From positions 4,213,001 through 4,277,000 of the forward strand of contig NZ_CP049107.1 of NCBI RefSeq assembly GCF_011044255.1: 64,000 nucleotides of DNA, in the 5' to 3' direction. The notes under the pieces were generated by a model. That model worked only from the letters and a program-made list of their open reading frames with translations. It searched no databases and was not told the origin of the DNA. A program made the position numbers and the translations under genes. The first letter of the stretch is position 1; each line of letters starts with the position of its first letter. Source of the stretch: Rhizorhabdus phycosphaerae (GTDB taxonomy: Bacteria > Pseudomonadota > Alphaproteobacteria > Sphingomonadales > Sphingomonadaceae). Below, one piece after another: positions 30,110 through 39,554 of the stretch.

Positions 30110-31167
30110 CAACTCTCCCTGCCTGCACGACTGGCGCCTTCGCGACCGGCGATAGCGCGCTCGGCGGCGCGTGCGAAGAGGGTCGGAAGGCCAGCCTCGC
30201 CGATGCTGGCGACCGGCCACCATTCGCCTTCGCCATCGGGGCTGCCGGTGGCGCGCACCACCGACAGGCGCAGCGCGAAATGGGTGAAGACATGATCGAC
30301 CGCCCCGCAAGGAAGCCAGTCGGCGGCAATTGGGGCCGAGGCGAGGCCGGGCGCGGCATCGACCCAGTCTCCCGTGGGCAGCGCGCGCATCCCCCCCAGC
30401 ATTCCCTTGGCCGGACGCCGGACCAGCCAGACCTTCTCGTCGCGCTCGATCCAGAAGGCGGTGCCATGGCGCTGCGGCTTGGGCTTCTTCGCGGCCTTGA
30501 CCGGAAAGGCCGTGGGCGTGCCGAGCCTGCGTCCCTCGCAGCTGTCGGATAAGGGGCAGATCAGGCATTGCGGCGACCGGACCGCGCAGATGCCGGAGCC
30601 AAGGTCCATCATCGCCTGCGCGAAATCGCCTGCGCGCTCCTCGGGGGTGACCCGCGCCACCAGCGCGCGCAGCCTTGGGCGGGCCTGGGGCAGGGGCTGG
30701 TCGAAGGCGAAGAGCCGGCTGACTACACGCTCGACATTGGCATCGACGACGACGGCGCTTCGGCCAAAGGCGATCGCAGCGATGGCGGCGGCGCTGTACT
30801 CGCCGATTCCCGGCAAGGTCCGCAGGGCTTCTTCCGTGTCGGGAAAACGGCCGCCATGGTCGGCTGCGATGGCCCGGGCGCAGGCAAGCAGGTTTCGGGC
30901 TCGCGCATAATAGCCGAGCCCCGCCCAGGCGGCCATGACGTCGGCATCGTCGGCCCGGGCGAGATCGCGTACCGTCGGCCAGCGCGTCATGAAACGCTCG
31001 AAATAGGGCTTCACCGCCGCGACGGTCGTCTGCTGCAGCATCGTCTCGGACAGCCACACCCGATAGGGATCGGGCAGGGGCGCACCCGGCTCGGCGCGCC
31101 AGGGCAGATGCCGACGATGAACATCGTACCAGGCCAGCAATTTTTCGGAGACGGCATCGACGGACAT
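30109..31167 (-). CDS. mutY: A/G-specific adenine glycosylase
   Basis: A 352-residue base-excision enzyme that removes A mispaired with 8-oxoguanine. It has the family Glu in LSETMLQQTTVAAVKPYF, the helix-hairpin-helix LPGIGEYSAAAIAAIAFG with the following catalytic Asp in VVVDANVERVV, and an iron-sulfur loop C-x6-C-x2-C-x5-C (CAVRSPQCLICPLSDSC). The C-terminal NUDIX-like 8-oxoG recognition domain is present. The start at 31167 is chosen for MSVDAVSEKLLAWYD; a longer frame to 31212 runs into dciA. It is divergent from dciA by 14 bp, which leaves little room for separate promoters. Confidence 0.96.
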   Translation of the reverse strand: MSVDAVSEKLLAWYDVHRRHLPWRAEPGAPLPDPYRVWLSETMLQQTTVAAVKPYFERFMTRWPTVRDLARADDADVMAAWAGLGYYARARNLLACARAIAADHGGRFPDTEEALRTLPGIGEYSAAAIAAIAFGRSAVVVDANVERVVSRLFAFDQPLPQARPRLRALVARVTPEERAGDFAQAMMDLGSGICAVRSPQCLICPLSDSCEGRRLGTPTAFPVKAAKKPKPQRHGTAFWIERDEKVWLVRRPAKGMLGGMRALPTGDWVDAAPGLASAPIAADWLPCGAVDHVFTHFALRLSVVRATGSPDGEGEWWPVASIGEAGLPTLFARAAERAIAGREGASRAGRES

Positions 31168-31181
31168 GGGGCGCCTATGGC

Positions 31182-31766
31182 ATGAAGCGCGCGATGAACG
31201 AAGTGCCCCCAATCGCGCCTGTCCGAAAGCGCAAGGCCCAGCCTGAAGCCGCGCCTGCCCGCCCGCGTGGCGGTGGCGCCAAGTCGGTTGCGGACATGCT
31301 TCCGGACGTCGGGCGGGCCGCGTTCCGCCGTTTCGGATTCGTCCAGAGCTCGGTCGTGAGCCGCTGGGCGGAGATCGTCGGCGAGCGCTATGCCAAGGTA
31401 TCGCTACCCGAATCGATCCGCTTTCCGGCAGGCAAGCGCTCTGACGGCGTCCTCACCCTGCTGGTGGAAGGCGCGCATGGCCCGATGATGCAGCATGTCC
31501 TGCCGACCATCGTCGAGCGGGTGAACCGCTTTTTCGGCTATGGCGCGGTTGCGCGTGTGGTGCTGCGGCAGGGGAGTTGCGCGCGGCCCGAACCGCAGCA
31601 GAGCCGCGTCGCGCCGCCGTCGCTCAAGCCGATTTCACCCGACATCGGCGGCAGCCTGCGCCTGATCGCCGACCCTGAGTTGCGCACATGCCTCGAATCG
31701 CTGGCGGGCAAGCTGGCCGCGACCAGCGGCGCACCCGTCATCGCCTCCGGAGAGACAGAGCTTTGA
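31182..31766 (+). CDS. DciA-family (DUF721) protein
   Basis: A 194-residue protein. After a basic, disordered 35-residue N-terminus comes the DUF721 domain: VADMLPDVGRAAFRRFGFVQSSVVSRWAEIVGERYAKVSLPESI, then LTLLVEGAHGPMMQHVLPTIVERVNRFFGYGAV. DciA proteins load or activate the replicative helicase DnaB in bacteria without DnaC. The C-terminal 70 residues are less conserved. Starts at 31182 and 31194 are both possible. Its TGA overlaps the TTG start of the following DsbA-like gene. Confidence 0.85.
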   Translation: MKRAMNEVPPIAPVRKRKAQPEAAPARPRGGGAKSVADMLPDVGRAAFRRFGFVQSSVVSRWAEIVGERYAKVSLPESIRFPAGKRSDGVLTLLVEGAHGPMMQHVLPTIVERVNRFFGYGAVARVVLRQGSCARPEPQQSRVAPPSLKPISPDIGGSLRLIADPELRTCLESLAGKLAATSGAPVIASGETEL

Positions 31767-32476
31767 TCCGATCGACCATCCGCCTGGCCGCCCTCGTGCT
31801 GGCCGCGACCCCGCTGACGCTCGCAGCCGCCGCGCCGCCCAAGCCGGCCGCGAAGCCCGCTGCCGGCGCCAACTGGCTCGCCACCGTCAACCGCACCCCG
31901 GAAGGCGCGATCGTCGTCGGCAATCCGGCGGCGAAGGTGAAGCTGGTCGAATATCTGTCGCTGACCTGCCCGCATTGCGCACAGCTCTCGCAGCAGTCGC
32001 TGCCGACGCTTCAGCGCGATTATATCGCCAAGGGGCTCGTCAGTCTCGAAGTCCGCCATGCGGTGCGCGACGGCTACGACTTCGTCGCCTCGCTACTGCT
32101 CCGCTGCGAACCGCCGACGCGCTATCTCGGCTCGATCGAGGGCCTCTTTGCGACCCAGGAAGACTGGATGGCCAAGGGTGCCGCGGCCAAGAACGATGCG
32201 GCTTTCGAAGCCAAGTCGCAGGATGAGAAGATGGCGGCGGTCGCCAAGTCGGCTGGCTTCGACGCCTATTTCCAGAAGCGCGGTCTCAATCCAAAGGCTT
32301 ATGCCGCCTGTCTCGCCAACGAGCCGGCGAAGAAGCAGCTGGCCGAGATGGCTGGCAATGCCTGGCAGCGCGACGGCATTCCCGGTACCCCGCTGATCCT
32401 CATCAACGGACAGCGCAAGGAGAATGTCCACGGCTGGTCCGACCTCGAGCCGATGATCAAGGCTGCGCTGAAGTAA
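31763..32476 (+). CDS. DsbA-family thioredoxin-fold protein, TTG start
   Basis: A 237-residue periplasmic oxidoreductase. The signal peptide is residues 1-24 or so (IRSTIRLAALVLAATPLTLAAAA). The catalytic pair is C69-P-H-C72 in SLTCPHCAQLS, a DsbA-type CPHC; a later TPLILINGQRKE holds the cis-Pro. No ATG is available before the signal peptide, and GGAGAG lies eight bases before TTG 31763, so TTG is the start. It overlaps the stop of dciA. A second homologue lies at 33826. Members oxidise or shuffle disulfides in exported proteins; partner unknown. Confidence 0.88.
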   Translation: MIRSTIRLAALVLAATPLTLAAAAPPKPAAKPAAGANWLATVNRTPEGAIVVGNPAAKVKLVEYLSLTCPHCAQLSQQSLPTLQRDYIAKGLVSLEVRHAVRDGYDFVASLLLRCEPPTRYLGSIEGLFATQEDWMAKGAAAKNDAAFEAKSQDEKMAAVAKSAGFDAYFQKRGLNPKAYAACLANEPAKKQLAEMAGNAWQRDGIPGTPLILINGQRKENVHGWSDLEPMIKAALK

Positions 32477-32491
32477 CCCGATCCGTGCTGC

Positions 32492-33631
32492 TTACTTGAA
32501 CGTAGCGGGATCCAGCGTGATCTCGGTCTTCTTGAGAAACGACGTAACCGAGAGCGGACGGCGATTTTCGACGACATCTGTTGTCTGCTCGATCGATGGC
32601 AGTGAGTCGAAGGCCGGATATTGAGCCCATTGTTCGGGCGTCATCAGCGTGATCCGGAAAAATCCCTTCCTCCCATCGTAGGCTGACGCCTTTTTGTCGT
32701 CATCCTTCTGGCCGGAAAGCTCACGGCTTTCGCTTTTGTCCCCGCCCGCCAACTCGACGATCAGCGCTGCACTGGTCGGATCATTACGAACGACCAGCAG
32801 GGTGCCATTGTCGCCCAACGGCTGAAGATAACCGGTTGCGCCATCGTCCAGTTGGTAGAGGGGCCGACTCGCATTCGAACGGATGTCGTCTCGGCAGAGG
32901 CGGGCTGGCGGTTCGGTAGGAGCATCTGCTTCGGGCTTCTCGGCCATCGAAGCAAGCATCGCGCCGACCAATATCACGGCGGAGGGCTGCTCGAGTTCCT
33001 CCGCACGTTCATTGGTGAGAGACCGCAGACATGCTCCGATCGGCACGGTGTCCTTCCTCGGGACATTGGATGGCCAGGACAGACCATAGAGGAAGTCGCG
33101 CATCGCTTGGTCGAGCGCGGCGGGAGACAGCGTTCTCGACGTCATCCGCAGCTTGACGATCCACCTGCCCATCGGGACGATCGCAAGACCGGTGCTGCCA
33201 ACATTGTTGGAAGCCAGCGCATAGCTCTGGCGAAGCGCCGAAGTGTCGGATCCAGAGCCCATCTGAAAGGCGGTCGGCGCGGCACCCTTGCCCACCCCGC
33301 CCAATAACTGGGATCGCTGCAGATACCATGAAGAGATGTCGAACCAGAGCGCCGGATCGGGCATTGCGGGTCTGTAGATATAGACGGATGCCAATGTCTG
33401 GCTGCCAGGCTCGTCATATGTGCCAGCGAGGTCGATCTGCTTGCCGTCGCTGATGTCCTCGACCATGCGCCGGCTGAACGGGCCGATCATTGCGGGAAAA
33501 GCGAACTTGCTGCCCTTGTGCACCCAGGGCTTTCCGGCCTTCGTCCTGATTTCCTGCCGCACAACCGGCGCAGCGGTGGCCGCAGTGGCGATCAACGTTG
33601 CGCATAGCGCGCTCAGGGCAGCCCGCTTCAT
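32492..33631 (-). CDS. Hypothetical secreted protein
   Basis: A 379-residue exported protein that I do not recognise. The signal peptide (MKRAALSALCATLIATAATAAP) is followed by about 355 residues with KFAFPAMIGPFSRRM, then a mixed alpha/beta body (WFDISSWYLQRS, LYQLDDGATGYLQPLGDNGTLLVVR). No catalytic motif is clear. GGAGG precedes ATG 33631; the frame runs open to 33793 but upstream residues are not secretory. It lies opposite in strand between the two DsbA-like genes, interrupting an otherwise plus-strand run. Confidence 0.65.
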   Translation of the reverse strand: MKRAALSALCATLIATAATAAPVVRQEIRTKAGKPWVHKGSKFAFPAMIGPFSRRMVEDISDGKQIDLAGTYDEPGSQTLASVYIYRPAMPDPALWFDISSWYLQRSQLLGGVGKGAAPTAFQMGSGSDTSALRQSYALASNNVGSTGLAIVPMGRWIVKLRMTSRTLSPAALDQAMRDFLYGLSWPSNVPRKDTVPIGACLRSLTNERAEELEQPSAVILVGAMLASMAEKPEADAPTEPPARLCRDDIRSNASRPLYQLDDGATGYLQPLGDNGTLLVVRNDPTSAALIVELAGGDKSESRELSGQKDDDKKASAYDGRKGFFRITLMTPEQWAQYPAFDSLPSIEQTTDVVENRRPLSVTSFLKKTEITLDPATFK

Positions 33632-33825
33632 CGTCGTCCTCCCGTCCAGCAGCAGCAAGTCTAAACCTCGCTTCGCGCTGAGCCTACCGCCGCCTCGGAT
33701 AGACGCGTCCATTTTGGATTTGATCGTGGAGGGGGTGGCGAAGGCGTTTGCCTGCTTGCACCGCGCGTCTCCAAGGCTATCACTGTCGCCCAACGGCCCC
33801 GTGGCTGCTTGGAGTATATGATCAA

Positions 33826-34572
33826 ATGAAGAAGGTTCTTCCCGTCGCGGCGATCACGATTGCGCTCGCGCTGACCGCCTGCGGTAAGAAGGAGTCGGAC
33901 AGCGCGACGACGTCCAACGCTGCCGCGCCCGCGGCGCCGAGCGCGCCCTACACCGGCAAGGACTGGACCGAGACGCTCGCCAAAACCCCCGAGGGCGGCT
34001 TCCGCATGGGCAATCCCGATGCGCCAGTTAAGCTGGTCGAATATGCCTCGATCACCTGCCCGCACTGCCGGGATTTCACCAAGAACGGATCGGGTCCGCT
34101 CAAGGACACCTACGTCAAGACCGGCAAGGTCAGCTGGGAATATCGCAACTTCGTGCTGAACCCGCTCGACGTCGTCGCGACGCTCGTGGCGCGATGCCAG
34201 GGCGCGGACACCTTCTTCCCCTTCGTCGAGCAGCTTTACGTCACCCAGGAGCAGTGGGTCGGCAAGTTCAACTCGGTCGACGAGAAGACGCTCCAGTCGG
34301 TCGGCAAGCTGCCGCAGCAGGAGCAGTTCACCCAGCTGGTCGAGCTGTCGGGCCTCAAGGACTTCTTCAAGTCGCGCGGCGTGACAGACGACCGCATCAA
34401 GGCCTGCCTGACCGACAAGGCGGCGCTCGACGAACTGCTCAAGATCCGCGACCGTGGCGCCAACGAGGACAAGGTCGACGGCACCCCGAACTTCCTGATC
34501 AACGGCGAGCGTCAGGAAGGCGTCTATGACTGGGCGGGCCTTGAGACCAAGCTGCGCGAAAAGGTCCGCTGA
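33826..34572 (+). CDS. DsbA-family lipoprotein-type oxidoreductase
   Basis: A 248-residue protein. The lipobox LTAC-G puts a lipid anchor at Cys19 after a short signal peptide (MKKVLPVAAITIALA), so it should sit on the periplasmic face of a membrane. The thioredoxin-fold domain has C78-P-H-C81 in ASITCPHCRDF and the cis-Pro in GTPNFLINGERQ. It is closely similar to the protein at 31763 in length and motifs, implying duplication. It lies 45 bp before smc and may be cotranscribed. The ribosome site GGAG is 11 bp from the ATG. Confidence 0.92.
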   Translation: MKKVLPVAAITIALALTACGKKESDSATTSNAAAPAAPSAPYTGKDWTETLAKTPEGGFRMGNPDAPVKLVEYASITCPHCRDFTKNGSGPLKDTYVKTGKVSWEYRNFVLNPLDVVATLVARCQGADTFFPFVEQLYVTQEQWVGKFNSVDEKTLQSVGKLPQQEQFTQLVELSGLKDFFKSRGVTDDRIKACLTDKAALDELLKIRDRGANEDKVDGTPNFLINGERQEGVYDWAGLETKLREKVR

Positions 34573-34617
34573 CGATGAGGCTTGCGGGCGCTTCGGCGGA
34601 GGAACGCTGAACCGCCG

Positions 34618-37600
34618 ATGCGCATCCGCAAGCTTCGCCTTTCGGGTTTCAAGAGCTTCGTCGAACCGGCGGAGCTGATCATCGAGCGCGGGCTGACCGG
34701 CATCGTCGGCCCCAATGGCTGCGGTAAGTCGAACCTGCTCGAAGCGATTCGCTGGGTGATGGGCGAATCCAGCGCCAAGTCGATGCGCGGCGGCGGCATG
34801 GAAGACGTGATCTTCGCCGGCACGACGACGCGGCCCGCGCGCGATTTCGCCGAGGTCACGCTCTTCACCGAGCGCCCCGATGCGGCGGAGGACCAGGACC
34901 GCGAGGTCGAGGTCACCCGCCGGATCGAGCGTGGTGCGGGCTCGGCCTATCGGATGAACGGTCGCGACGTTCGCCAGAAGGACGTCGGACTTCTCTTTGC
35001 CGACGCAGCGACCGGCGCCCACTCGCCGGCGCTCGTCAGCCAAGGGCGTATCGCAGCGGTGATCGCGGCCAAGCCTACCGAGCGCAGGCAGATGCTCGAA
35101 GAGGCGGCCGGCATTGCCGGGCTTCACGTACGCCGCAAGGATGCCGAGCAGAAGCTGCGCGCAACCGAGGCCAATCTCGCCCGGTTGGACGACCTGATCG
35201 CCGACATGGAGACGCGCACCGCTTCGCTGCGCCGGCAGGCGCGCGCGGCGGAGCGCTACAAGGCGCTGAGCGAACAGATAAGGCTTGCCGAGGCGCGGCT
35301 GATCTTCTCGCGCTGGCGCGAGGCTGCCGCTGCCGCCGAACTGGCGGGGAAGGAAGCGAAGGCCGCCGAGGGGCTCGTCGCGCAGGCGGCGGATGCGCAG
35401 AAGGCCGCCACCGCTCGGCAGGCCGAAGCGGTGCAACAGGTCGGCGATGCGCGGCAGGCGGCACAGGCTGCGCGCGAACGATCGACCGGACTGGCGCACC
35501 GGCTCGCGACACTGACCGGTGAACTGGACATGGTCCGGCGCCGGCTCGCGGATATCGCCCAAAGTCGCGATACGCTGGCGCGCGATCGGGCGCGTGAGGA
35601 CCGCCTCGCCATCGATGCGGCAGCGGCACTGTCTGCCCTGGCGGACGAAGAGAAGCTGCTCGGGAAGCGGATCGAGGAAGCCACGCTCCGCCAGTCGGCG
35701 ATCGATGCCCAGGTGCGCGATGCCGAGGCGGAGGCGCGTGAGGCGGAACTGTCGGTCGCCAAGGCGCAGGCCGCCTTCGCCGCCGAACAGGCCGATCTGC
35801 GCGTCGCCCAGGCCAATGTCGCCGCTGCGCGACAGCGGCTCGACCGTGCGCAGGCGGATGCAGGTCGGATCGATCGCGAGATTGCCGGGCTGGGGGATGA
35901 GGCACCGTTGCTGGCGCGTCGCACCGCCGCAACGGCTGCGCGAGAGGGGGCCGAAGGCACGATCGCCGAAGCCATGGCGGCGATCAGCCGGAGCGAGGAG
36001 GCCCGGGCTGCGGCGGCCGAACGGCGCGAAGGGGCGGAGGCCGCTACCGGCGCGGCGCGCGCCGCTCTGGCCGCGCTGGAATCCGAGGCGCGTTCGCTGG
36101 AAAAGAGCCTTCCTGTCGGCGGTGCCGGCAATCGGGCGATCGACCATGTCCGGGCGGCACCGGGCTATGAGCGCGCGCTGGCGGCAGCATTGGGTGACGA
36201 TCTGGAGGCCGCGATCGGCACGGACGGGCGGCTGCGCTGGTCGGGAGCGGATGCCGGTGATGGCGATCCGATGCTGCCGGCTGGCTGCGAAAATCTGGCG
36301 GATCACGTCGCGGCACCGGTCGAATTGGGCCGTCGGCTTGCGCAGGTGGCCGTCGTCGATGCCGACGACGGGTCGGTCAAGCTGGGCGTGGGACAGCGTC
36401 TCGTCACCCGCGACGGCAGGATGCGCCGTTGGGACGGCTTCGTCGCTGCCGATGTCGGAGCGGCTGCGGCCGAGCGGCTCGTTCGTGCCAATCGGCTGGA
36501 GGCGCTGCGTGCCCAGATTGCGCCCGCGCGGGCGGAGCTGGAGAGTGCCCAGGCGGCATTGGCAGAGGCGGGCAATGCGGTGCAGGCGGCGCGGACCGCG
36601 GTTGAAACTGCGCGCTCCGACCTCGCCCGGGCGGAAACGGCGCAGCGCAATGCGATCCGCGACGAGGATCAGGCGACGACCGCGATCGAACGGCTGGCGA
36701 CGCAAAGGGCGGCGATGATGGACCGCAAGGCCCGCGCGGCAACCGAGGTCGCCGAGGCGGAAGCAGCGGTCGCGCAGCAGATGTCGGTCATGCTCGCTCT
36801 GCCCGATGGCGAGGCAAGCCGCGCCGAGGTCGACCGCTTGCGCGCGGCCAGCGAGGCGGTGCGGGCCCGGCTGTTCGAAGCGCGTGGGCAGGCGATGACG
36901 CTGGCGCAGGCAGCATCGGCGGACATGCAGCGCCAGCAGGCCGCGAAGGCAGAAGCGAAGAGCTGGCGGAATCGCGCCGGCGACGCCGCGAGCCGCATCG
37001 CCGAGATGGACGGTCGCGCATCGGCGATCGAGACCGAGGCACGCTCGCTGGCGGGTCGCCCCGAGGAGTTGGAAGCGCTGATCGCCACCATCCGCACCGA
37101 TGCGGAAGAAGCGGGCAGGGCTGCCGAGGCGCTGCTGCAGAAGGAGCGCGAAGCCGAGGCCGCGCTACGCGCAATCGAGGCTGGCCTGGCACAGGCGGGC
37201 GAGGCACTCGCCTCGGCCCGCGAGGCGCGGGCGGGGGCGCAGGCGCGGTTCGAGAATCAGGAACTGCGCCGGATCGAGATGAGCCGGATCTCCGGCGAGC
37301 GCTTCGAATGTCCGGCACCGGTGCTGCCCGAGAGGCTGGGCTTCGTGGCTGTCGAAGTGGCCGACGGTGCGACCGAGTCCGGCCGGCTCGATCGGCTGAC
37401 GGCAGATCGCGAGCGGCTGGGGCCGGTCAATCTCGTCGCCGACACCGAACTGGCGGAGATCGAGGCACAGCATGGAACCAGCATCGCCGAACGCGACGAA
37501 CTGCAACAGGCGGTCAACCGCCTGCGCGGCTCGATCGGCAGTCTCAACCGTGAGGGGCGGGCACGGCTGCTGGCGGCGTTCGAGGCGGTCAACGGCCATT

Positions 37601-38043
37601 TCCGACGCCTCTTCACCACGCTCTTCGGTGGGGGGGAGGCGCATCTGGCGCTGATCGACAGTGAAGATCCGCTCGAAGCGGGGCTCGAGATCATGGCCCA
37701 GCCGCCAGGAAAGAATCTCTCCTCGCTGACGCTTCTGTCGGGTGGCGAGCAGGCGCTGACGGCGGTGGCGCTGATCTTCGCGCTGTTCCTCACCAACCCC
37801 GCCCCGATCTGCGTGCTCGACGAGGTCGATGCGCCGCTGGACGACGCCAATATCGAGCGTTTTTGCGACCTGCTGGTCGCGATGACCCGTGAGACCGAAA
37901 CCCGCTATCTCATCGTTACCCACAATGCGGTGACGATGAGCCGGATGCACCGGCTGTTCGGGGTCACGATGGTCGAGCGTGGCGTCAGTCGGCTCGTTTC
38001 AGTCGATCTCGGAGGGGCCGAGCAGCTGCTGGCGGCGGAATAG
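34618..38043 (+). CDS. smc: Chromosome segregation ATPase SMC
   Basis: A 1141-residue SMC protein that with ScpA/ScpB compacts and separates the chromosome. The head has Walker A GPNGCGKS (residues 31-38) and near the end the ABC signature LLSGGEQALTAVALIF and Walker B ICVLDEVDAPLDD. Between them run two long Ala/Arg/Glu-rich coiled coils (about residues 160-490 and 650-960) split by a hinge with GAGNRAIDHVRAAPGYERALAAALGDDLE in two parts: NRAIDHVRAAPGYERAL and AALGDDLEAAIG. The length is typical. The coiled coils create very long antisense frames, discussed under rejected items. scpA and scpB are not here. Confidence 0.97.
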   Translation: MRIRKLRLSGFKSFVEPAELIIERGLTGIVGPNGCGKSNLLEAIRWVMGESSAKSMRGGGMEDVIFAGTTTRPARDFAEVTLFTERPDAAEDQDREVEVTRRIERGAGSAYRMNGRDVRQKDVGLLFADAATGAHSPALVSQGRIAAVIAAKPTERRQMLEEAAGIAGLHVRRKDAEQKLRATEANLARLDDLIADMETRTASLRRQARAAERYKALSEQIRLAEARLIFSRWREAAAAAELAGKEAKAAEGLVAQAADAQKAATARQAEAVQQVGDARQAAQAARERSTGLAHRLATLTGELDMVRRRLADIAQSRDTLARDRAREDRLAIDAAAALSALADEEKLLGKRIEEATLRQSAIDAQVRDAEAEAREAELSVAKAQAAFAAEQADLRVAQANVAAARQRLDRAQADAGRIDREIAGLGDEAPLLARRTAATAAREGAEGTIAEAMAAISRSEEARAAAAERREGAEAATGAARAALAALESEARSLEKSLPVGGAGNRAIDHVRAAPGYERALAAALGDDLEAAIGTDGRLRWSGADAGDGDPMLPAGCENLADHVAAPVELGRRLAQVAVVDADDGSVKLGVGQRLVTRDGRMRRWDGFVAADVGAAAAERLVRANRLEALRAQIAPARAELESAQAALAEAGNAVQAARTAVETARSDLARAETAQRNAIRDEDQATTAIERLATQRAAMMDRKARAATEVAEAEAAVAQQMSVMLALPDGEASRAEVDRLRAASEAVRARLFEARGQAMTLAQAASADMQRQQAAKAEAKSWRNRAGDAASRIAEMDGRASAIETEARSLAGRPEELEALIATIRTDAEEAGRAAEALLQKEREAEAALRAIEAGLAQAGEALASAREARAGAQARFENQELRRIEMSRISGERFECPAPVLPERLGFVAVEVADGATESGRLDRLTADRERLGPVNLVADTELAEIEAQHGTSIAERDELQQAVNRLRGSIGSLNREGRARLLAAFEAVNGHFRRLFTTLFGGGEAHLALIDSEDPLEAGLEIMAQPPGKNLSSLTLLSGGEQALTAVALIFALFLTNPAPICVLDEVDAPLDDANIERFCDLLVAMTRETETRYLIVTHNAVTMSRMHRLFGVTMVERGVSRLVSVDLGGAEQLLAAE

Positions 38044-38101
38044 TTTCGGCACCACCGCTTTTTCGGCGGGCATCCGGGGATATATTGGGCGGGTGCGGCA
38101 G

Positions 38102-38818
38102 ATGGCGAAGACCAGAATCGGACTTTCTTTCGCGCTTGTCGCCGGCACCTGGTCGACGCATGGCTGGGCTGCTCCCGCGACCGGCGCGGACAAGGCCGCG
38201 GCTCGCTTCGAGGCGGAGGTGGCTGCCCTTGTTGCCCGTCCCTTGCCGTCCGAGGGCGTTTCGACGCTCTTTCTCGGCAGTTCGAGCATCCGGCTATGGG
38301 ATATCGACGGCAGCTTTCCGGACCTTCACGCGCTCAATCGCGGTTTCGGCGGGGCGACCACCGCGGACGTGCTGCATCATTATGAGCGGATCGTGGCGGG
38401 CGTTCAGCCGGACACGGTGATCGTCTATGTCGGTGAGAATGACATAGCGGCCGGCGCGTCGGCGGAAATGGCGCAGGCCGACATATTGGCCCTGCTGAGC
38501 CGGCTTCGTTCCGACATGCCCCGCGCGCGGATCGCCTATCTGTCGATGAAACCTACGCCGCTGCGGTGGGATCTCTATGCGAAGATGGCGGCCGCCAATG
38601 CCGTGATTAGGGCGAAATCGACCGAGATCGGTTTTGATTTCGTCGATGTCGGCGGCGCGCTGCTGGACGAGGGCGGGAAGCCCGACCCGCGCTTCTTCAG
38701 CGTCGACGGCCTTCACCTCAACGCGCAGGGCTATAGGCGGTGGACCGGGATCCTCGCGCGCTATCTGTCGGGATCCGCCGACGAAGCAGTCCGAGCTGCC
38801 ACGTCCGCCGCCCGCTAA
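38102..38818 (+). CDS. SGNH/GDSL hydrolase, secreted
   Basis: A 238-residue protein. The signal peptide (MAKTRIGLSFALVAGTWSTHGWA) is followed by an SGNH fold: block I FLGSSSIRLWD (Ser nucleophile), block II RGFGGATTADV, block III YVGENDI (Asn), and block V DGLHLNAQGY (Asp-x-x-His). Such esterases deacetylate glycans or hydrolyse lipids in the periplasm. The start at 38102 is set by the signal peptide; the frame is open from 37979 inside smc. Its stop overlaps the stop of the convergent arsC. Confidence 0.85.
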   Translation: MAKTRIGLSFALVAGTWSTHGWAAPATGADKAAARFEAEVAALVARPLPSEGVSTLFLGSSSIRLWDIDGSFPDLHALNRGFGGATTADVLHHYERIVAGVQPDTVIVYVGENDIAAGASAEMAQADILALLSRLRSDMPRARIAYLSMKPTPLRWDLYAKMAAANAVIRAKSTEIGFDFVDVGGALLDEGGKPDPRFFSVDGLHLNAQGYRRWTGILARYLSGSADEAVRAATSAAR

Positions 38819-39153
38819 AGGATCTCGCGGATCTTTTCCGGCGGGCGGCCGAGCCGTGCGCCCTTGTCGGTCTCGACCAGCGGCCGCTCGATCAGGATCG
38901 GATCGGCTGCCATCGCGTCGAGGATCGCGTCGTCGCTCGCGCCTTTGAGCGCCTTGGCGCCGTCCTCTGCCTTGCGCAGCCCGTCGGTGGGCGACATGTC
39001 GGCCTTGGCATAGATGGCGGCGATCTGCGCGCGCGAGGGCGGGGTCTTCAGATATTCGACCACGCTGACTTCGACGCCGGGCGTCGCTTCGAGGATCGCC
39101 AGCGCTTCGCGCGATTTCGAGCAGCGGGGATTGTGCCAGATGGTGGCCTTCAT
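38815..39153 (-). CDS. arsC: ArsC-family (arsenate reductase/Spx-like) protein
   Basis: A 112-residue thioredoxin-fold protein with the catalytic motif in HNPRCSKSREAL (Cys followed by SKSR). ILIERPLVETDKGARLGRPPE is the conserved second motif with the arsenate-binding Arg. E. coli ArsC reduces arsenate using glutaredoxin, but no other ars gene is present and the same fold includes Spx- and YffB-like proteins; arsenate reduction is the family default and is not proved. Its ATG overlaps the TGA of the ACT-domain gene (39150-39153), so it is part of the arsC-ACT-accC block. Confidence 0.85.
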   Translation of the reverse strand: MKATIWHNPRCSKSREALAILEATPGVEVSVVEYLKTPPSRAQIAAIYAKADMSPTDGLRKAEDGAKALKGASDDAILDAMAADPILIERPLVETDKGARLGRPPEKIREIL

Positions 39154-39554
39154 GCGTCGTCTCCGAGCGATCCGAGAATGTCGAGCGCCTCCTGACGGCG
39201 CGCCCAGGGAACAAGGATGTGGTCGTGGTTGAGGCCGGCGACAACATTGGCGGCGATCCCGGCAGCGGCAAGCGCACCGGAGATCGCAGCAGTCAGGCCG
39301 ACGGCGGCAAGGTCGGAATGGACCGACAGGCTGATCCGCGCCCAGTCCCCCTCGGGATCGGGCAGGATGATTGTCCAGCCCTCCGCCTCGCAGATCAGGG
39401 CGAAGACCTCGGAGGAGGGGGACTCCCCGGCGGCCATCGCCCGGATTGCATGGCGTGCATCGTCCAGCACCGGCGCCATCGAGGCGAGAAGCCTCGCCAG
39501 ATCGCGCTCGCCGGTCAGCTGTTGCCCTGTTCGGCCAGCCACTTCTCCAGCCAC
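39150..39554 (-). CDS. ACT-domain protein
   Basis: Up to 134 residues. The core starts [17 protein letters not shown] and has an ACT-like arrangement ([16 protein letters not shown], then [33 protein letters not shown]), resembling small ACT-domain proteins of unknown ligand. The reported start at ATG 39554 overlaps accC by 40 bp. A CTG at 39518 overlapping the accC stop (CTGA) would give a product beginning [10 protein letters not shown], a more normal start for this family; this cannot be settled from sequence. Cotranscribed with accC and arsC. Confidence 0.7.
   Translation of the reverse strand: MAGEVAGRTGQQLTGERDLARLLASMAPVLDDARHAIRAMAAGESPSSEVFALICEAEGWTIILPDPEGDWARISLSVHSDLAAVGLTAAISGALAAAGIAANVVAGLNHDHILVPWARRQEALDILGSLGDDA

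Noticed and set aside
33661-36705. 1014-residue open frame on the minus strand opposite smc
   Set aside because: The SMC coiled coil forces a GC-rich codon pattern that leaves the opposite strand stop-free. Residues are repetitive Arg/Leu text without a known domain.
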